Below the pieces are notes generated by a model that searched no databases, was not told the origin of the DNA, and saw only the letters and a list, made by a program, of their open reading frames with translations. The translations under genes and the position numbers were made by a program. A stretch of 64,000 nt of DNA from Fratercula arctica (taxonomy: Eukaryota; Chordata; Aves; Charadriiformes; Alcidae), in the NCBI GenBank assembly GCA_947846985.1, contig CANTUZ010000002.1:133385889-133449888 (forward strand), read 5' to 3'. Positions 54,011 to 62,245 of the stretch are shown here, in pieces. Positions within the stretch are counted from its first letter, which is position 1. Every line of letters starts with the position of its first letter.

Positions 54011-56390
54011 CATCCGCTGGTGATGGAGCCATCACGGTGCGGCCTGTCAGGCCAGTGGCAGGGGGGGGACGGTTCTGTTCTCCCCCAGGAAGGGAGTATC
54101 GGGCTCCTGGGGTGGGGATTGCTGAGAAAGCGGTGCAAGAAATTGCATGGCAATCACTGTCATGTCAAACCCTTGGCATATACAGGAGCAGTTATTAGAC
54201 ACTCCATATATCATTTCTGATCCACTGCCACCTTTTGATGTGGTGTTTCACATAAATTTTAGAGAAGCATGGATTAAGCTCCAGTATGTCCTAGCGAGGC
54301 TAGGACTTGTACTTTTTCACAGGCTGGGCCTTTTGATTGACATTTAAATGCATCTGCAGACAGCCTACCTCCAGGTCTGTGGATGTATAGACTATAAGGA
54401 TGTGCTGCTGAGCAAAGAACTCATGAACTGCTTCTAAATAGCAGTGGGGTATAACTAGGGCTTTCATCCCACTTTTGTTGGACATTTCTTCTGTGGTCTT
54501 GGGCAGATGATTGGAAAGGTTTTGTTCTGTTTTCCCCATTTGTTCTTTTCTCCATTTGTTAGAAAGGATCTTACTTTTTACTGCCTTGCAGACAAGAGAG
54601 AAGGGGAGGTGTTACTGGAAAGATAAATGTTTATGCAGCATTTTGGATACTATTGTTGCTAGGTAAATGAACTACATCGGTACTGAAATAATACAAATGG
54701 CAGAGATGGGAGCAAGTCATGAATCTCTTTGCCTGTGCTTTGTGTCTCTGCTGCACCAGTTGGGAGACTATGCAGCCTTTTTAACTGTCTTAAATAGCTT
54801 GAGAAATTAAGATTTTTCTTATTGACTTTTGGGACACTTGTTTACACTTAGCTTTTGTCATTAGGAAAAGTAATGGACCTTATTTAGAGAAGCTGATTTT
54901 TTTCTTTGGTCACTCCTAAGTCTTCTTTAGGCCTCCTGGAGCAATTTCTCTTTGTGTCTATGCAATTTTAGAAAATTAATTAGTAATTAGCTCATGATTA
55001 GCTTGTCTTCATCCCTACTGCTTCCAACCCGTTACCCAAATCTATGGTAAAAGATATTATTTAGACTGTATGATGAAGTCCTCAAAAGTGAGAGAAGAAT
55101 GGTGTATGTGCAACCTTAATTACTCCTTCTCAAGCATATGTATCATGATTTTATGTATCAAGTTTTTAATGCTATTTTTTTTCCACCAGATTCTCCCTAC
55201 ATACATAACAAGATGAATGGTATTCCCTTCGCGAGCACTATTTGATATTTTATTTTCATTCTCTTCTCATAAAACAGAACCTTGACAGAGTCCTCTGTGC
55301 CCTTGAAAGCATGGGAAAAATACAGATTTTCTTGCAGGAATGTTTGCCAGAATATTTTCATAACATGGGTGAAAAAATCTTTTGTCTAGCCTTATTCTTC
55401 ACAGCAGGCTAAGTACAGGTTAGAAGACATTAGCGTAGTTTGTGTTTTAGTAAGCAACCAAACACTGCGTATTTTAATGTGAAATTTATAAGGAGAAGGC
55501 TACAAACATATGCATGTGTGATTTTGTAATTTTTGTAATGTTTTTGCTTTTTTTTGTAACTTTTTTCTGAAATTTTCTGCAGGACGCTATAAATATACCA
55601 AGCAGATGACATTAGCTGTGTACTGAAAGCACAGGGAGAAAGCAAGAGCACTGATAGATATGCATAACTGTGTCTTATGTCTGAAGCATGGTCACCTTTT
55701 TCTTCTTGAATTATATTTTTCTTATCCTTTACTTTTCCTACCTAACATCCGAGTTACAAAGCAGGAACGTGCTGTTACATTTCCATCAGCAATTCTCTGC
55801 TTCTGAAATTGTGCTTTTTTGCTGGGCATAGGCTATCTAAAAATCATCTTGTTAAAGCATGATAGTGTCTTGATAAGCCAGCTGCAAACAATGTCACCAT
55901 TAGTGATTGCAGTTGCTGCTCATTCCACATCCACGTTGGAATAGTGCAGCTTTAGTGCTTGCCTGGTTTCATGCAGGCTTTTATACTTGCATGGCTGCAC
56001 ATGGTGCTCCTTTCAGCAGCATTCAGGATCACAGTGGGGAAGCTGAATAATGGTATTATTGTACTTGTGGGTATTTTTTTCCTAGAAATCTGTAAGCAAT
56101 GGCTTAATGCTAACACAGGGATTGTGCATAATGAGATCTCCCTCACCACCCTTGTCCATGAAACGTGAACTAGAGCTGTGCACACTCCCACATGATGGGA
56201 GTGACTATGTTGCGTCTAGACTCTGTCCTGTGCTGCAAATACATAACACACTGTAGGCCTGGAGGGGATAGATGGGGGAAATTGAGGCAGAAACCAATTG
56301 TGTGATTTTGAATGAGGACAGCATGTTCCTGAAATCATGAGGACTGTTGTCTGGGATCAGACGAAGGGGCCATCTTTTTTTGTGTGTGTA
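54011..56390. other. Intergenic stretch upstream of the STMN2 CpG island
   Basis: GC-rich at the left end (54020-54130, including a G8 run), then AT-rich unique sequence up to the CR1 end at 56391. No exon is recognised. Confidence 0.55.
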
Positions 56391-56450
56391 TGGTTGGACT
56401 TGATGATTTCAAAGGTCCTTTCCAACCATGAAGATTCTATGATTCTATAT
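56391..56450 (+). mobile_element. CR1 LINE, 3'-terminal fragment
   Basis: The last 60 bp of a CR1 element: GGTTGGACTTGATGATTTCA, the TCCTTTCCAACCATGA segment and two ATTCTATG-type octamers. It abuts the left edge of the CpG island and matches the fragment at 42463-42510, which is in the opposite orientation. Confidence 0.9.
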
Positions 56451-57279
56451 CCAGTAGCCTGTAAATTCTATATCCTCCCTTTCCAAGGCCCCACCAGATA
56501 ACAGGATTTTCTTCTGAGTGATGTTCTTGCCTTAGGTGAACCTGTGATCAGCAGCTCTTAGAGGAGGCACCGTGACGGCTCCCTCGGAAGGGGCTGTGGA
56601 GGGTGCGGGTCCCGGCCCCGGCCCCGGGCACCAAGGAGGCGGGCAGAGGAGCCGCTCCCGCACTGCCGGGTGGCAGGGGCGGCGGCGGCAAAGGGAGCGA
56701 GGAAATGCTGCGGTTGCTGCGGCGGCGGTGGCTAATGGATAGCCAAAAGTGAGCTCCCTCCTTGCAAGGGCTGTGGGAACCCACCGCCGGTGGGAACCCT
56801 CCCACTCTGCCTGCCGCCCGTTGCTGCTGGTTAAGCTCGGAGGCGAGGAAAAATGAAATTAAATAAAAAAAGACAGATGCCAGGGAGGGTTTGCTGCCTG
56901 CTGGGCGTGCCGGGTGCCGCGGCGGGGGATGGGGAGTCGAGCCGAGCCAAGATCCACTATGGCAGCGCAGCCCCGCTTGTCCCCGCCGCCCCCGGGCAGC
57001 TGAGCCCCGCAGAGCCAAGCCTAACCCAGTCACTTCCTCGGCAGGGCGGCAGGGCGGCGGGGAGTAACCGGCCCGGGCGGGGCCGACACCGCGGCACCTC
57101 ACCCGCTCCGCTGAGGGACCGCAGGGCCGGCGGGGGAGGCTCCCCACCCCTCCCTGCCTGCCTGCTGTCCCCAGCCCCTCTCCTTGCCCGCCCCCTCCTC
57201 GCCTGTCCGCTCCCCACCCCACCTGCTCGCCCTGGCCGAGACGCAGCGGGCGGGCGCTGCCCAGGGGAGCGCCGCCTCC

Positions 57280-57300
57280 TCCAGCACCACGGAGAGCGCC
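57280..57300 (+). promoter_or_regulatory. RE1/NRSE site 1 (REST binding)
   Basis: The 21-bp match contains both halves of the RE1 consensus, CAGCACC and GGAGAGCGCC, at canonical spacing. GGAGAG in place of GGACAG is the form found in the mammalian SCG10 element as I recall it. REST (NRSF) binds such sites and represses neuronal genes in non-neuronal cells through CoREST and Sin3 complexes. The site lies in a CpG island about 2.4 kb upstream of the STMN2 ATG. Confidence 0.88.
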
Positions 57301-57319
57301 CAACCGTCCTTCTCCCGCG

Positions 57320-57340
57320 TCCAGCACCACGGAGAGCGTC
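57320..57340 (+). promoter_or_regulatory. RE1/NRSE site 2 (REST binding), tandem copy
   Basis: This is a second RE1 exactly 40 bp downstream of site 1 on the same strand. The first 19 bases are identical (57280-57298 versus 57320-57338); the end reads GCGTC instead of GCGCC. The intervening 19 bases are not part of the RE1. The arrangement looks like a local duplication that doubled the REST site. Confidence 0.85.
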
Positions 57341-57632
57341 CGGCCGCCCCCTGCCCTGCCCGCCGCCTGCCCCGCCGGGCCAGCCCCCATCCCGGCACGG
57401 GGGGACACCCCTGCCTACTGGAGGCCCGGGGGGTGTCTCTCGGTTAGGGCGAGGCTCCCAGCCCCCTAAGGCGCCTCCTTCCCTCCACCTCTATGCGCAC
57501 ATCAGTCAGTCATTTCTCACCATTTTCCTTTCAGGAATAAGCTCCCCTCGCTACAAACATCCTGGTACAATTAGATCTCGGTCTCCTGCACACCCTCCCC
57601 GCAACACGCAACCACACAGCTGTATCACCCCA

Positions 57633-57855
57633 ACATAAATTCTTTACTCCGAGGGTGGTGAGGCACTGGAACAGGTTGCCCAGCGAAGTTGTGCTTGCCC
57701 CATCCCTGGAAGTGTTCAAGGACAGGCTGGATGAGGCTTTGAGGCTTGAGGATGAGGCCTGGCCTAGTGGGAGGTGTCCCTGCCTGTGCCAGGAGGGGTG
57801 GAACTAGATGATCTTTAAGTTCCCTTCCAACTCTAACTATTCTATGACTCTATGA
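57633..57855 (+). mobile_element. CR1 LINE, 3' fragment (young-looking)
   Basis: The 5'-truncated CR1 starts in the C-terminal ORF2 region (TTCTTTACTCCGAGGGTGG, the phenylalanine-threonine stretch before 'HWNRLP'). It continues through the 3'UTR with GGAACTAGATGATCTTTAAG and ends in two octamers, ATTCTATG and ACTCTATG (57840-57855). It lies between the RE1-bearing CpG island and the STMN2 promoter. ORF2 (reverse transcriptase) is dead: only its last part remains. Confidence 0.95.
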
Positions 57856-59339
57856 AAAGGCCTTAGGGCCCCTGGGGCCATCTTCCTGCTCTCGGTGAGA
57901 GCAGGGTCTTCCAGGAAGACAGAACACCCCCTGCATCCCAGCAAACCTGTCTCATCCCCCTCTCACCACTGAGCCAAAGTGTCCTCAGCAAGGAGCCATC
58001 ACAGCATCTGCTGTGCCACAGCTCACACACTGGTGAATCACACGCCTCTGTGCATGCTGTACAATTTGGGGATGTTTCCTTCCCCCAATTCATTTCCAGT
58101 CTTGACTGTTCTCATTTAAAGAAAAAAACTAGTTCCTGCCATTCAGAAATCATCAATAGTGACTCAAAAGAGAAAGCTGCCCTCAGACTCTGGGCCCTGC
58201 TTTACTCAAAGATGCTGCTTACTGACCTCAAGGAAGCTCAAAAAGCATAATCCTGCATTACCTGTTCTAGGGAAGCAGACACAAAGGAAGCTCATCGTGG
58301 TTAGTGCTGGCACACTGCATGGTCTGTGCAGCTGCAAATGGCACTACTGAAGGAAGTAGAACAGTGCCAATGCTCTGCCTGCTCTGGGAGAACACACCTC
58401 CACCCTGCAGATTTCTGCCTGCTCTCTCCTACTCTTTTCACCCACCCATATACACCATGAAAGATCTCCACAAGTGGTGCCCTCCAAATTCGAAACTGAA
58501 AATTTGCCATATGCCTTGTCTGTCCACAAGCAATATGGGAGTCTGTTGTCACCACAAGCTTTTGACAAAAAGACTGGTTCTCCCCTGGCAGAAGCAAATG
58601 AGCTCCTGTTGGACGGTGTAAGTATAAGACGGTAAAGATTGTCTTCCTCTTTGTATCACTGTCTTGAATACTATCTCCTCTAAGCCAGCAACTGCTTCCA
58701 GCCCTAGGAGGTGTACAAATAGGTCCCATCACTGCCATGCTTCTAGCCAAAATTTCAATTAGCCACCCACATTTGTTTAGCAGCTGTCAGTCATGTCACT
58801 GGTTTTCCTCTTGGTTGGGGTAGAGAATCCTTAAAATTAATGTAGAGAATCCTTAGAATGTGTTTATCCCCTTTCATGTAATAACCATATCAGGTCCCAT
58901 TCTGCACACAGCTTTCCAGTGGCTCTCATTATAGTACATCAGAGAAATGGTTTTTGACTTATTTTCACATTTATCCTGGTTTTGACTTTGCAGAACCCTT
59001 CGAGAGTGTGAACACCATTCCCCAAGTTTTAGCAGAGTTAGAGTTGTCCAGGGTTAGGTTGGGGGATACTAAAACAAATACTGGAATGCAGGAATATTCA
59101 GCATAAAACAATTGTATATAGAATCTGTATACTTTTGTAGGAAATAGGATGCAGAGGTAAAAATAATCTGAGCATCTGTTTTGCTGAAATGGTTTAGAAA
59201 ACCTCTTGCATTGATCCTTTCTTTTTTGTCGTATCTTTGGAATAAGATGTGTTAAAATGAATTTGTGCGTGTTTTACAGGTAGCAACAGCAGAGCCTTCA
59301 ACACCAATAGGCTTTTTTCATGTAAGACATAAAACATTT
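57856..59339 (+). other. STMN2 upstream flank between CR1 and promoter
   Basis: Mostly unique sequence of middling GC. It includes a perfect 9-bp stem with a 3-base loop at 57885-57905 (CCTGCTCTC GGT GAGAGCAGG), the tandem duplication at 58819, a good splice-donor motif (GGTGTAAGTAT, junction 58617/58618) and a good acceptor motif (TGTTTTACAG, ending 59279). These could bound a noncoding upstream exon arrangement, but there is no other evidence for it. A 149-codon minus frame (58301-58750) has no recognisable domain. Confidence 0.5.
58819..58863. repeat. Tandem duplication of about 22 bp
   Basis: GTAGAGAATCCTTAAAATTA is followed by GTAGAGAATCCTTAGAATGT. It lies about 500 bp upstream of the STMN2 promoter. 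Confidence 0.85.
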
Positions 59340-59549
59340 GACATGGAATGTACTATTAAAGCCAGACCGAGGGGGGAGAGGCATTCAAGGACTGATTTCC
59401 ATTTCAAACTGCATTCTGGCACTTTGTACTCCAGCACCATTGGTGGATCAATATTTAATGCCCAGAGATTCTGGCTCTGCAGGAGTCATGTCAGGGGACC
59501 TCTAGAGCCAATCTGCTTGGGTAGAGGAGTGATAATTATTCATGGGCTC
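59340..59549 (+). promoter_or_regulatory. STMN2: STMN2 proximal/core promoter
   Basis: This stretch directly precedes exon 1. Visible elements are an inverted CCAAT box (ATTGG, 59439-59443), a TA-rich stretch around 59450 (ATCAATATTTAATG), a forward CCAAT (59508-59512) and a TA-rich TATA-like element (TAATTATT, 59533-59540) just upstream of the presumed start. The order and much of the sequence match the human STMN2 promoter from memory, for example the GGACTGATTTCCATTTCAAA segment near 59390. It is not CpG-rich, unlike the islands on both sides. Strong conservation across amniotes is my inference; an alignment would settle it. Confidence 0.8.
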
Positions 59550-59664
59550 CTGCCTCTTGCTCCTTCTCTTGCACAGCCCCACTCTGCTGACTCAGTGCCT
59601 TATTCAGTCTTCTCTCCCTCTCTCCACTGCTGTAGCTGGACCCCTTTGCCTTCACCACCTCTGA
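59542..59664 (+). CDS. Possible upstream ORF in the STMN2 leader (40 codons)
   Basis: An ATG at 59542 opens a 40-codon frame ending in TGA at 59662-59664. The peptide starts MGSCLLLLLLHSPTLLTQ, a leucine-rich, signal-like start. It is in frame with the STMN2 ATG at 59683 but closed by the stop 18 bases before it. It matters only if transcripts start upstream of 59542, which the sequence cannot show. It could equally be untranscribed promoter sequence. Confidence 0.25.
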   Translation: MGSCLLLLLLHSPTLLTQCLIQSSLPLSTAVAGPLCLHHL

Positions 59665-59701
59665 GAGCCTGCACATCCCACCATGGCTAAAACAGCAATG
59701 G
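59550..59701 (+). other. STMN2: STMN2 exon 1 (5'UTR plus start codon), 5' end approximate
   Basis: This pyrimidine-rich leader (runs of CTCTCCCTCTCTCC near 59615) ends in the ATG at 59683 and the GTAAGA donor at 59702. The block from about 59595 (GTGCCTTATTCAGTCTTCTC) to the ATG corresponds closely to the human STMN2 5'UTR as I remember it. The transcription start is not determinable from sequence; I place it shortly after the TA-rich element at 59533-59540. If transcription starts further upstream, an in-frame upstream ATG at 59542 enters the leader. Confidence 0.75.
59683..59701 (+). CDS. STMN2: STMN2 (stathmin-2 / SCG10) exon 1 coding part, partial
   Basis: Stathmin-2 is a neuronal tubulin-binding phosphoprotein that regulates microtubule dynamics in growth cones and axons; its N-terminus anchors it to Golgi and vesicle membranes. 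The sequence shows an ATG in strong Kozak context (CCCACCATGG) encoding M-A-K-T-A-M, then a single G and the splice donor GTAAGA at 59702. MAKTAM is the start of stathmin-2, and a phase-1 boundary after ATGG is what I recall for human exon 1. The 5' flank also matches the human promoter/5'UTR from memory. The anchor with palmitoylated cysteines and the stathmin-like domain are encoded by later exons outside the window. The RE1 pair 2.4 kb upstream fits a REST-controlled neuronal gene. Only 19 coding bases are visible, so the call rests on these combined lines of evidence. Another stathmin family member is much less likely because their N-termini differ. Confidence 0.92.
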
Positions 59702-60006
59702 GTAAGAAAACGCATCTCTTTTTCTTCAGCCAGTACAATGGCCACTGTTTCCTAGGATTGCTACCTACACTGGGTGCTCTTCTCAGTGCCCCTGAAGTTT
59801 AGAAAAAATCAAAACAACGCTAACCATATTTTTAATTTCTTTGATCAGAAAAAAAGGGAGGGGATGTGTGATCCTGGGGCTCTTTTGATGTCCTAACCTG
59901 AGATCAGATTAACGATTTACTGATGGGGGAGGTCGGCACATGAGCACAGCCTGATTTTGAAACGGCTTTCATTATTTTAAAGATGAATATATATATTATG
60001 GCATTT

Positions 60007-60028
60007 AAAAAAAAAAAAAAAAAAAAAA
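60007..60028. repeat. A22 homopolymer
   Basis: A run of 22 A just upstream of the intronic CpG island, between ATTATGGCATTT and GAGATATAATAG. Confidence 0.97.
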
Positions 60029-60066
60029 GAGATATAATAGAAAAGGAACCGGAAAGTTATCCCCGC

Positions 60067-60074
60067 TATAAATA
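60067..60074 (+). promoter_or_regulatory. TATA-like motif at the edge of the intronic CpG island
   Basis: TATAAATA sits directly before the CpG-dense sequence, where a start site about 30 bp downstream would fall near 60100. The motif alone is weak evidence, as it also occurs by chance in AT-rich DNA; its position at the island boundary is what makes it notable. Confidence 0.3.
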
Positions 60075-60446
60075 TGCCTCCCACCGCCCCGATACCCCTC
60101 CTCGGTCGGGGCCAGCGCTTCCGAAACGAACCGCGTGGGGAGAAGAGGGAAGAGGAACGGCACCGCCGAGCGGCACCGAGCCCGGCGGGGGCGGGGGGGC
60201 TGCGGGCGGCGGCCCTTGGTTGGGGGGGGGACACCGGGCCGGGCGGGGGGCCGTGGTGCCGGGGAGGGGGGCTGGGCTGCAGCGGGGCGGGCACCTGCGG
60301 CGACGCGCACTGCGGGCCGGCCGCGCCCAGCCCGGCGCGGGGGCTGCGGGGGGGCGAGGAAGAAGGAGCCGCCGCTTGCCTGCTGCCCCGGCGCTGCCCG
60401 CACCTGCAGTCTGCCGGGGGGTGATGGGGGGAGACCGGGAAGGGGC

Positions 60447-60468
60447 GGGGGGGGGGGGGGGGGGGGGG
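60447..60468. repeat. G22 homopolymer run
   Basis: Twenty-two consecutive G follow GGGGC within the intronic CpG island. The run is quadruplex-prone and its length may be unreliable in the assembly. Confidence 0.95.
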
Positions 60469-60984
60469 AGCTGAAGTAGGTCACTGCATCATGGATAGCT
60501 GGTATTTTCTAGCGTTCCCACCCTGGTTTTCTCTCCCAGGGGGTTGTTATCTTGCGTTTTTCAGCTGCAAGCAAAGCATCCTCCCACCCGCCCCGGCTCC
60601 CTCCCCCCGCCCGCCATCCCTGGCCAGGAGCCGCACCCTGCGCCGCCCCCCGCCCCACCGCTGGGCCCGGGGGAGAGGGCGGGGCGCTCCCCGCCGTACC
60701 CTGGCCCCGGGGAACCTGCGGGTCTCGGGGAGCACTTTGTCCTCGGGTCCCTTCTGGCCACAGACACTGGCCCCCGTCTGTCCCGGCAGCGGGGGCGCAA
60801 GGCAGCAGCCCGGCTGCGGCCCCTTTGTTCGAGGGAGGCTGCTGGAGTGGGTGGGGGAGCGGAAAATCGCAGTGGAGGGTGTGGGAGCGAGAGATTGGAA
60901 ACAACTGGCTGCTGGAAGCATCCAGACCCTATTACTACTTGATTTTTCTTTTTTGGGGGGGAGGGGGGGATGAGGCAGGACCTG

Positions 60985-61590
60985 CGCTTGACGCATTCAA
61001 ATTCAAGTTTTTCACAATCATTCACGGTTAAAGTCGTGCACACACAAATCCCACAAAATGAGGATGAAGCGCTCCAACGCAATTATTATCCTTCCCCAAG
61101 AAGCAAATCCCATTCAAATTCCCATTCTGTGCAGACTCTGCTATCACTCTTAATCATGTAGCACAAAGTTATATTGAATCCTCCTGGCGCTGGCTGTAAC
61201 CTATGCATTATACATTTATTTATCTGAATGCTGATGTTCCGCTCCCGAGGAATAATCGGTGGGGATTGACAGCATTTTAAACCTGGCTGTGGCACCACTG
61301 GGAAAAAGGCATAAGACAGCTGTAGGTGCAAATAAAGGAGGGAGACAAGGGCTGTGGGAGTCTGGCCAGCCCTGCAGTGCCGAGCACGCCGTCCCCTCCC
61401 CACTGCAGCAATCTGGTAATCAGTATTGATAATTTGTAGTCAGTCGGAGACTTATCACTGCAGAAGGCCCTGTTAGGAATTCTGTCACTAGGGAAGAAAG
61501 GGCTCTTCAGCCTTTGATTAATGATCTCACAGCACACAAATATAAAGGTTCCTGCAGCAAGAGAGATGCCTGGAATCATTAGGTTTGCCC
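60985..61590. promoter_or_regulatory. Candidate conserved intronic regulatory element
   Basis: This is unique-looking sequence of balanced composition directly after the CpG island. It is rich in homeodomain- and POU-like cores (AATTATTA near 61080, TTAATCATG near 61150, ATTAATGATC near 61518) and contains a PBX/MEIS-like GATTGACAG at 61264-61272. There are no repeat hallmarks and no credible exon. The regulatory call is an inference from texture and position; an alignment with other amniote STMN2 introns would decide. Confidence 0.35.
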
Positions 61591-62019
61591 AGAGACGAAT
61601 TGACTATGCCACGCCAGTTTGCCTATTAATACCTGGTTAACAAGCTACGTATACAGGCAATAAAAAGCAGTGTTAACTACGTACATTTCTAAAAATACTA
61701 ATTAGAACAGCATTCAATTAAAAAAAAAAAAAAGAAAGAAATTTTATTAAAAACATCTTCCCTCTTTACACTCAGAAATGTTAAAGATTCTCTTCACCAT
61801 TTCTTTGAATCTTATTCTTCCTTGTTGTAGTTCTTTGTAGAGAAAATAAGGATCTAGACAGCATATTAGTCATACATCCTCAGTCATACACATTTCCAGT
61901 TACTGCTAAATAAACTATATTTATTTTGTACTCTAGCTTTACCCAATAGACCACTGAGAGAACTACAGAGTGCCTGATTTCTTTTTTTCCCTGTTGAGCA
62001 CTGTGTTCTGCAAAGTGGC

Positions 62020-62245
62020 AATAAAGGCTAGATCCTGCTGCCACTGGAGCCAACAGAACATTTCTAATCAGCTTAAGCTGGCCCATTATTATGTTTCTGG
62101 CCCTGGTCCAGCAAGGCACTTAAGCAGGTGTCTGAGTTTGAGCATGTGAATAGTCCTACTGGCTTTGGGCAGAACTCTTCACATAACTCAGGTTAGGCAG
62201 ATGTTAAATACCTTGATAAGCCTGTGTTTATATTCTGCCATAGAA
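62020..62245. repeat. Ancient amniote palindromic (MITE-like) repeat relic
   Basis: TAGATCCTGCTGCCACTGGA and, further on, TCCAGCAAGGCACTTAAGCA, GTTTGAGCATGTGAATAGTC and a decayed mirror half (TTCACATAACTCAGGTTAGG, GATGTTAAATACCTTGATAA) follow a palindromic repeat common in turtle and crocodile genomes. I recognise the pattern but not a secure family name. It lies in STMN2 intron 1. Confidence 0.55.

Larger units (their letters stand above)
56545..57485. promoter_or_regulatory. CpG island upstream of STMN2, carrying the RE1 pair
   Basis: Composition switches abruptly from AT-rich desert to very GC-rich, CpG-dense sequence. Examples are the GGCGGCGG runs near 56680-56730 and GC-rich stretches through 57480. 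Open frames of 286 aa (minus, 56548-57408) and 261 aa (plus, 56853-57638) reflect the lack of AT-rich stop codons and are low in complexity (Pro, Gly, Ala, Arg). It probably acts as a REST-bound regulatory island of STMN2. It could also hold a start site for a noncoding transcript, but I find no clear TATA or strong donor. Confidence 0.8.
60060..60990. promoter_or_regulatory. Intronic CpG island of STMN2
   Basis: This extremely GC- and CpG-rich block begins about 360 bp inside intron 1. Its left edge has a consensus TATA motif (TATAAATA, 60067-60074, + strand), and both strands carry long but low-complexity open frames that do not look like protein. Several G clusters (60184-60260, 60341-60356, 60414-60468) could form quadruplexes. 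It may be an alternative or noncoding-RNA promoter, or a downstream part of the STMN2 promoter domain. No exon is identifiable. Confidence 0.75.

Noticed and set aside
53706..54220. Overlapping open frames of 66-104 codons on both strands
   Set aside because: Short, unrelated to any protein I know, and partly over a possible CR1 relic and a GC-rich patch.
56548..57408. 286-codon minus-strand open frame
   Set aside because: It lies wholly in the CpG island, is dominated by Gly/Ala/Arg/Pro, and overlaps an equally open plus frame; GC-rich sequence lacks stop codons.
57490..57540. Good-looking splice acceptor (pyrimidine tract and TTTCAG ending 57534) at the edge of the CpG island
   Set aside because: No convincing exon or donor follows before the CR1 begins at 57633.
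56853..57638. 261-codon plus-strand open frame through the RE1 pair
   Set aside because: Low-complexity proline/arginine-rich translation of the CpG island, running to the edge of a CR1. It is not a recognisable protein.
58301..58750. 149-codon minus frame upstream of STMN2
   Set aside because: No recognisable domain or signal and no supporting neighbours; likely chance.
59265..59690. 141-codon plus frame overlapping the STMN2 promoter and ATG
   Set aside because: It is in a different frame from the stathmin start and runs through promoter elements. Conservation with the human promoter explains the region better.
60005..60484. Open frames of 100-173 codons on both strands of the intronic CpG island (60005-61082)
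   Set aside because: All are low complexity, mutually overlapping in up to six frames, and include translated homopolymers. They are products of base composition.
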